A stretch of 34,762 nt of DNA from Magnetospirillum fulvum MGU-K5 (GTDB lineage: Bacteria > Pseudomonadota > Alphaproteobacteria > Rhodospirillales > Magnetospirillaceae). How positions within the stretch are numbered: position 1 is the first letter of the stretch; every line of letters begins with the position of its first letter. A program made the position numbers and the translations under genes. The notes beneath the pieces were generated by a model. The model worked only from the letters and a program-made list of their open reading frames with translations. It was not told the origin of the DNA and made no database searches. Positions 34,292-34,762 of this stretch are shown here, in pieces. The DNA is taken from NCBI RefSeq assembly GCF_000442515.1, contig NZ_AQPH01000035.1:1-34762 (forward strand), given 5' to 3'.

Positions 34292-34762
34292 TCAGACCGG
34301 CTGCGGCGACGAAGTGGGGTGATGACGTTCTTCGCGATCCCGGCTCAACATCACCCGCCCGGCAATCGCCATCGCCACCCCGACCAGCGCGACGACGATC
34401 GTCGCCAGGGCATTGATTTCGGGACTAACCCCCAGACGAACCTTCGAGAAGATCACGATCGGTAGGGGCGAGGCCCCCGGCCCGGAGACGAAAGCCGAGA
34501 TCACCACATCGTCAATCGACAAGGTGAACGCCAGCAACCATCCCGCCAGCAACGCCGGGGCGATGATCGGCAGGGTGATGACCAGGAACACCTTGGCCGG
34601 ACGCGCCCCCAAATCCATCGCCGCCTCTTCCAGCGAGGCGTCCATTTGCGCCAACCGCGATTGCACAACCACGGTGACGAAGGACAGGCTGAAGGTAACG
34701 TGGGCGATGACGATCGTGGTCATCGAGCGGCCTTCGGGCCAGCCGATCGCCTGTTCCATCGC
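34292..34762 (-). CDS. Polyamine-type ABC permease (PotC/PotI-like), 5' end outside the window
   Basis: The last 155 or more residues of an inner-membrane permease of the spermidine/putrescine type. The EAA coupling loop is seen as LEEAAMDLGARPAKVFLVIT followed by LPIIAPALLAG. The stretch SIDDVVISAFVSGPGASPLP, then IVIFSKVRLGVSPEINALAT, is characteristic of PotC/PotI. Three or four membrane helices are visible of about six. The family is normally 260-290 residues, so about 110-130 residues lie beyond 34762. The C-terminus is basic and His/Pro-rich. Its other transporter genes should lie upstream, off the window. PotI is slightly favoured over PotC. Confidence 0.88.
   Translation of the reverse strand, partial: AMEQAIGWPEGRSMTTIVIAHVTFSLSFVTVVVQSRLAQMDASLEEAAMDLGARPAKVFLVITLPIIAPALLAGWLLAFTLSIDDVVISAFVSGPGASPLPIVIFSKVRLGVSPEINALATIVVALVGVAMAIAGRVMLSRDREERHHPTSSPQPV

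Overview
The window is chromosomal DNA with high GC content and dense gene packing. It most likely comes from an alphaproteobacterium of the Rhodospirillales (Magnetospirillum/Phaeospirillum-like). The main reasons are the argS-SPOR-nagZ-scpA-scpB order, the style of the flagellar hook protein, and the richness in multi-domain sensor kinases. The genus is an inference from gene content only. I see no tRNA, rRNA, CRISPR array, prophage or complete insertion sequence. No gene-free stretch exceeds 300 bases; the longest are 4983-5232, 30961-31233 and 33578-33837.

Layout. (1) 1-4101, minus strand: flgE, broken by a one-base frameshift in a C7 tract, with a convincing sigma-54 promoter in front of it. 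Next are a secreted Sel1-repeat/trypsin-like protease and, abutting it, a 98-residue soluble protein made only of a chemoreceptor signalling tip. (2) 4203-8648: exonuclease III (minus), then a sensor kinase whose sensor is a fused THI5/SsuA-like binding protein (plus), a NifX/NifB-like iron-molybdenum-cofactor-family protein (minus) and a NarL-type response regulator (plus). (3) 8683-18762, minus strand: read 5' to 3', a diguanylate cyclase, a dNTPase (dgt family), argS, a SPOR-domain protein, nagZ, a site-2 protease, scpA and scpB, most of them overlapping or nearly touching. Two unrecognised envelope proteins follow. (4) 18970-22231, plus strand: argC, a gamma-carbonic-anhydrase-like protein, and a protein that looks like a catalytically dead GGDEF-EAL relative. 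(5) 22301-24900, minus strand: modABC for molybdate uptake, with a ModE-like operator lying on the -10 region. (6) 25011-30960, minus strand: a three-gene operon joined by ATGA overlaps, encoding a triple-receiver hybrid kinase, a CheR-type methyltransferase and a receiver-PAS-kinase protein. (7) 31234-34759: an orphan branched-chain-amino-acid-type binding protein, an MFS exporter, an HU protein with a clear terminator, and the 3' part of a PotC/PotI-like permease that runs off the window.

Functionally the region mixes housekeeping (chromosome condensation by ScpAB, arginine synthesis and charging, peptidoglycan recycling, base-excision repair, nucleoid protein) with much signal transduction (three histidine kinases, five receiver domains, an active diguanylate cyclase, a probable inactive c-di-GMP-type protein, CheR without CheB, and a mini-chemoreceptor). 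The mod operon and the NifX-like protein fit an organism that uses molybdoenzymes and possibly fixes nitrogen, but no nif structural gene is present here. The best candidates for undescribed biology are the hybrid kinase-CheR-kinase operon, the mini-chemoreceptor coupled to the secreted protease, and the degenerate GGDEF/EAL protein.
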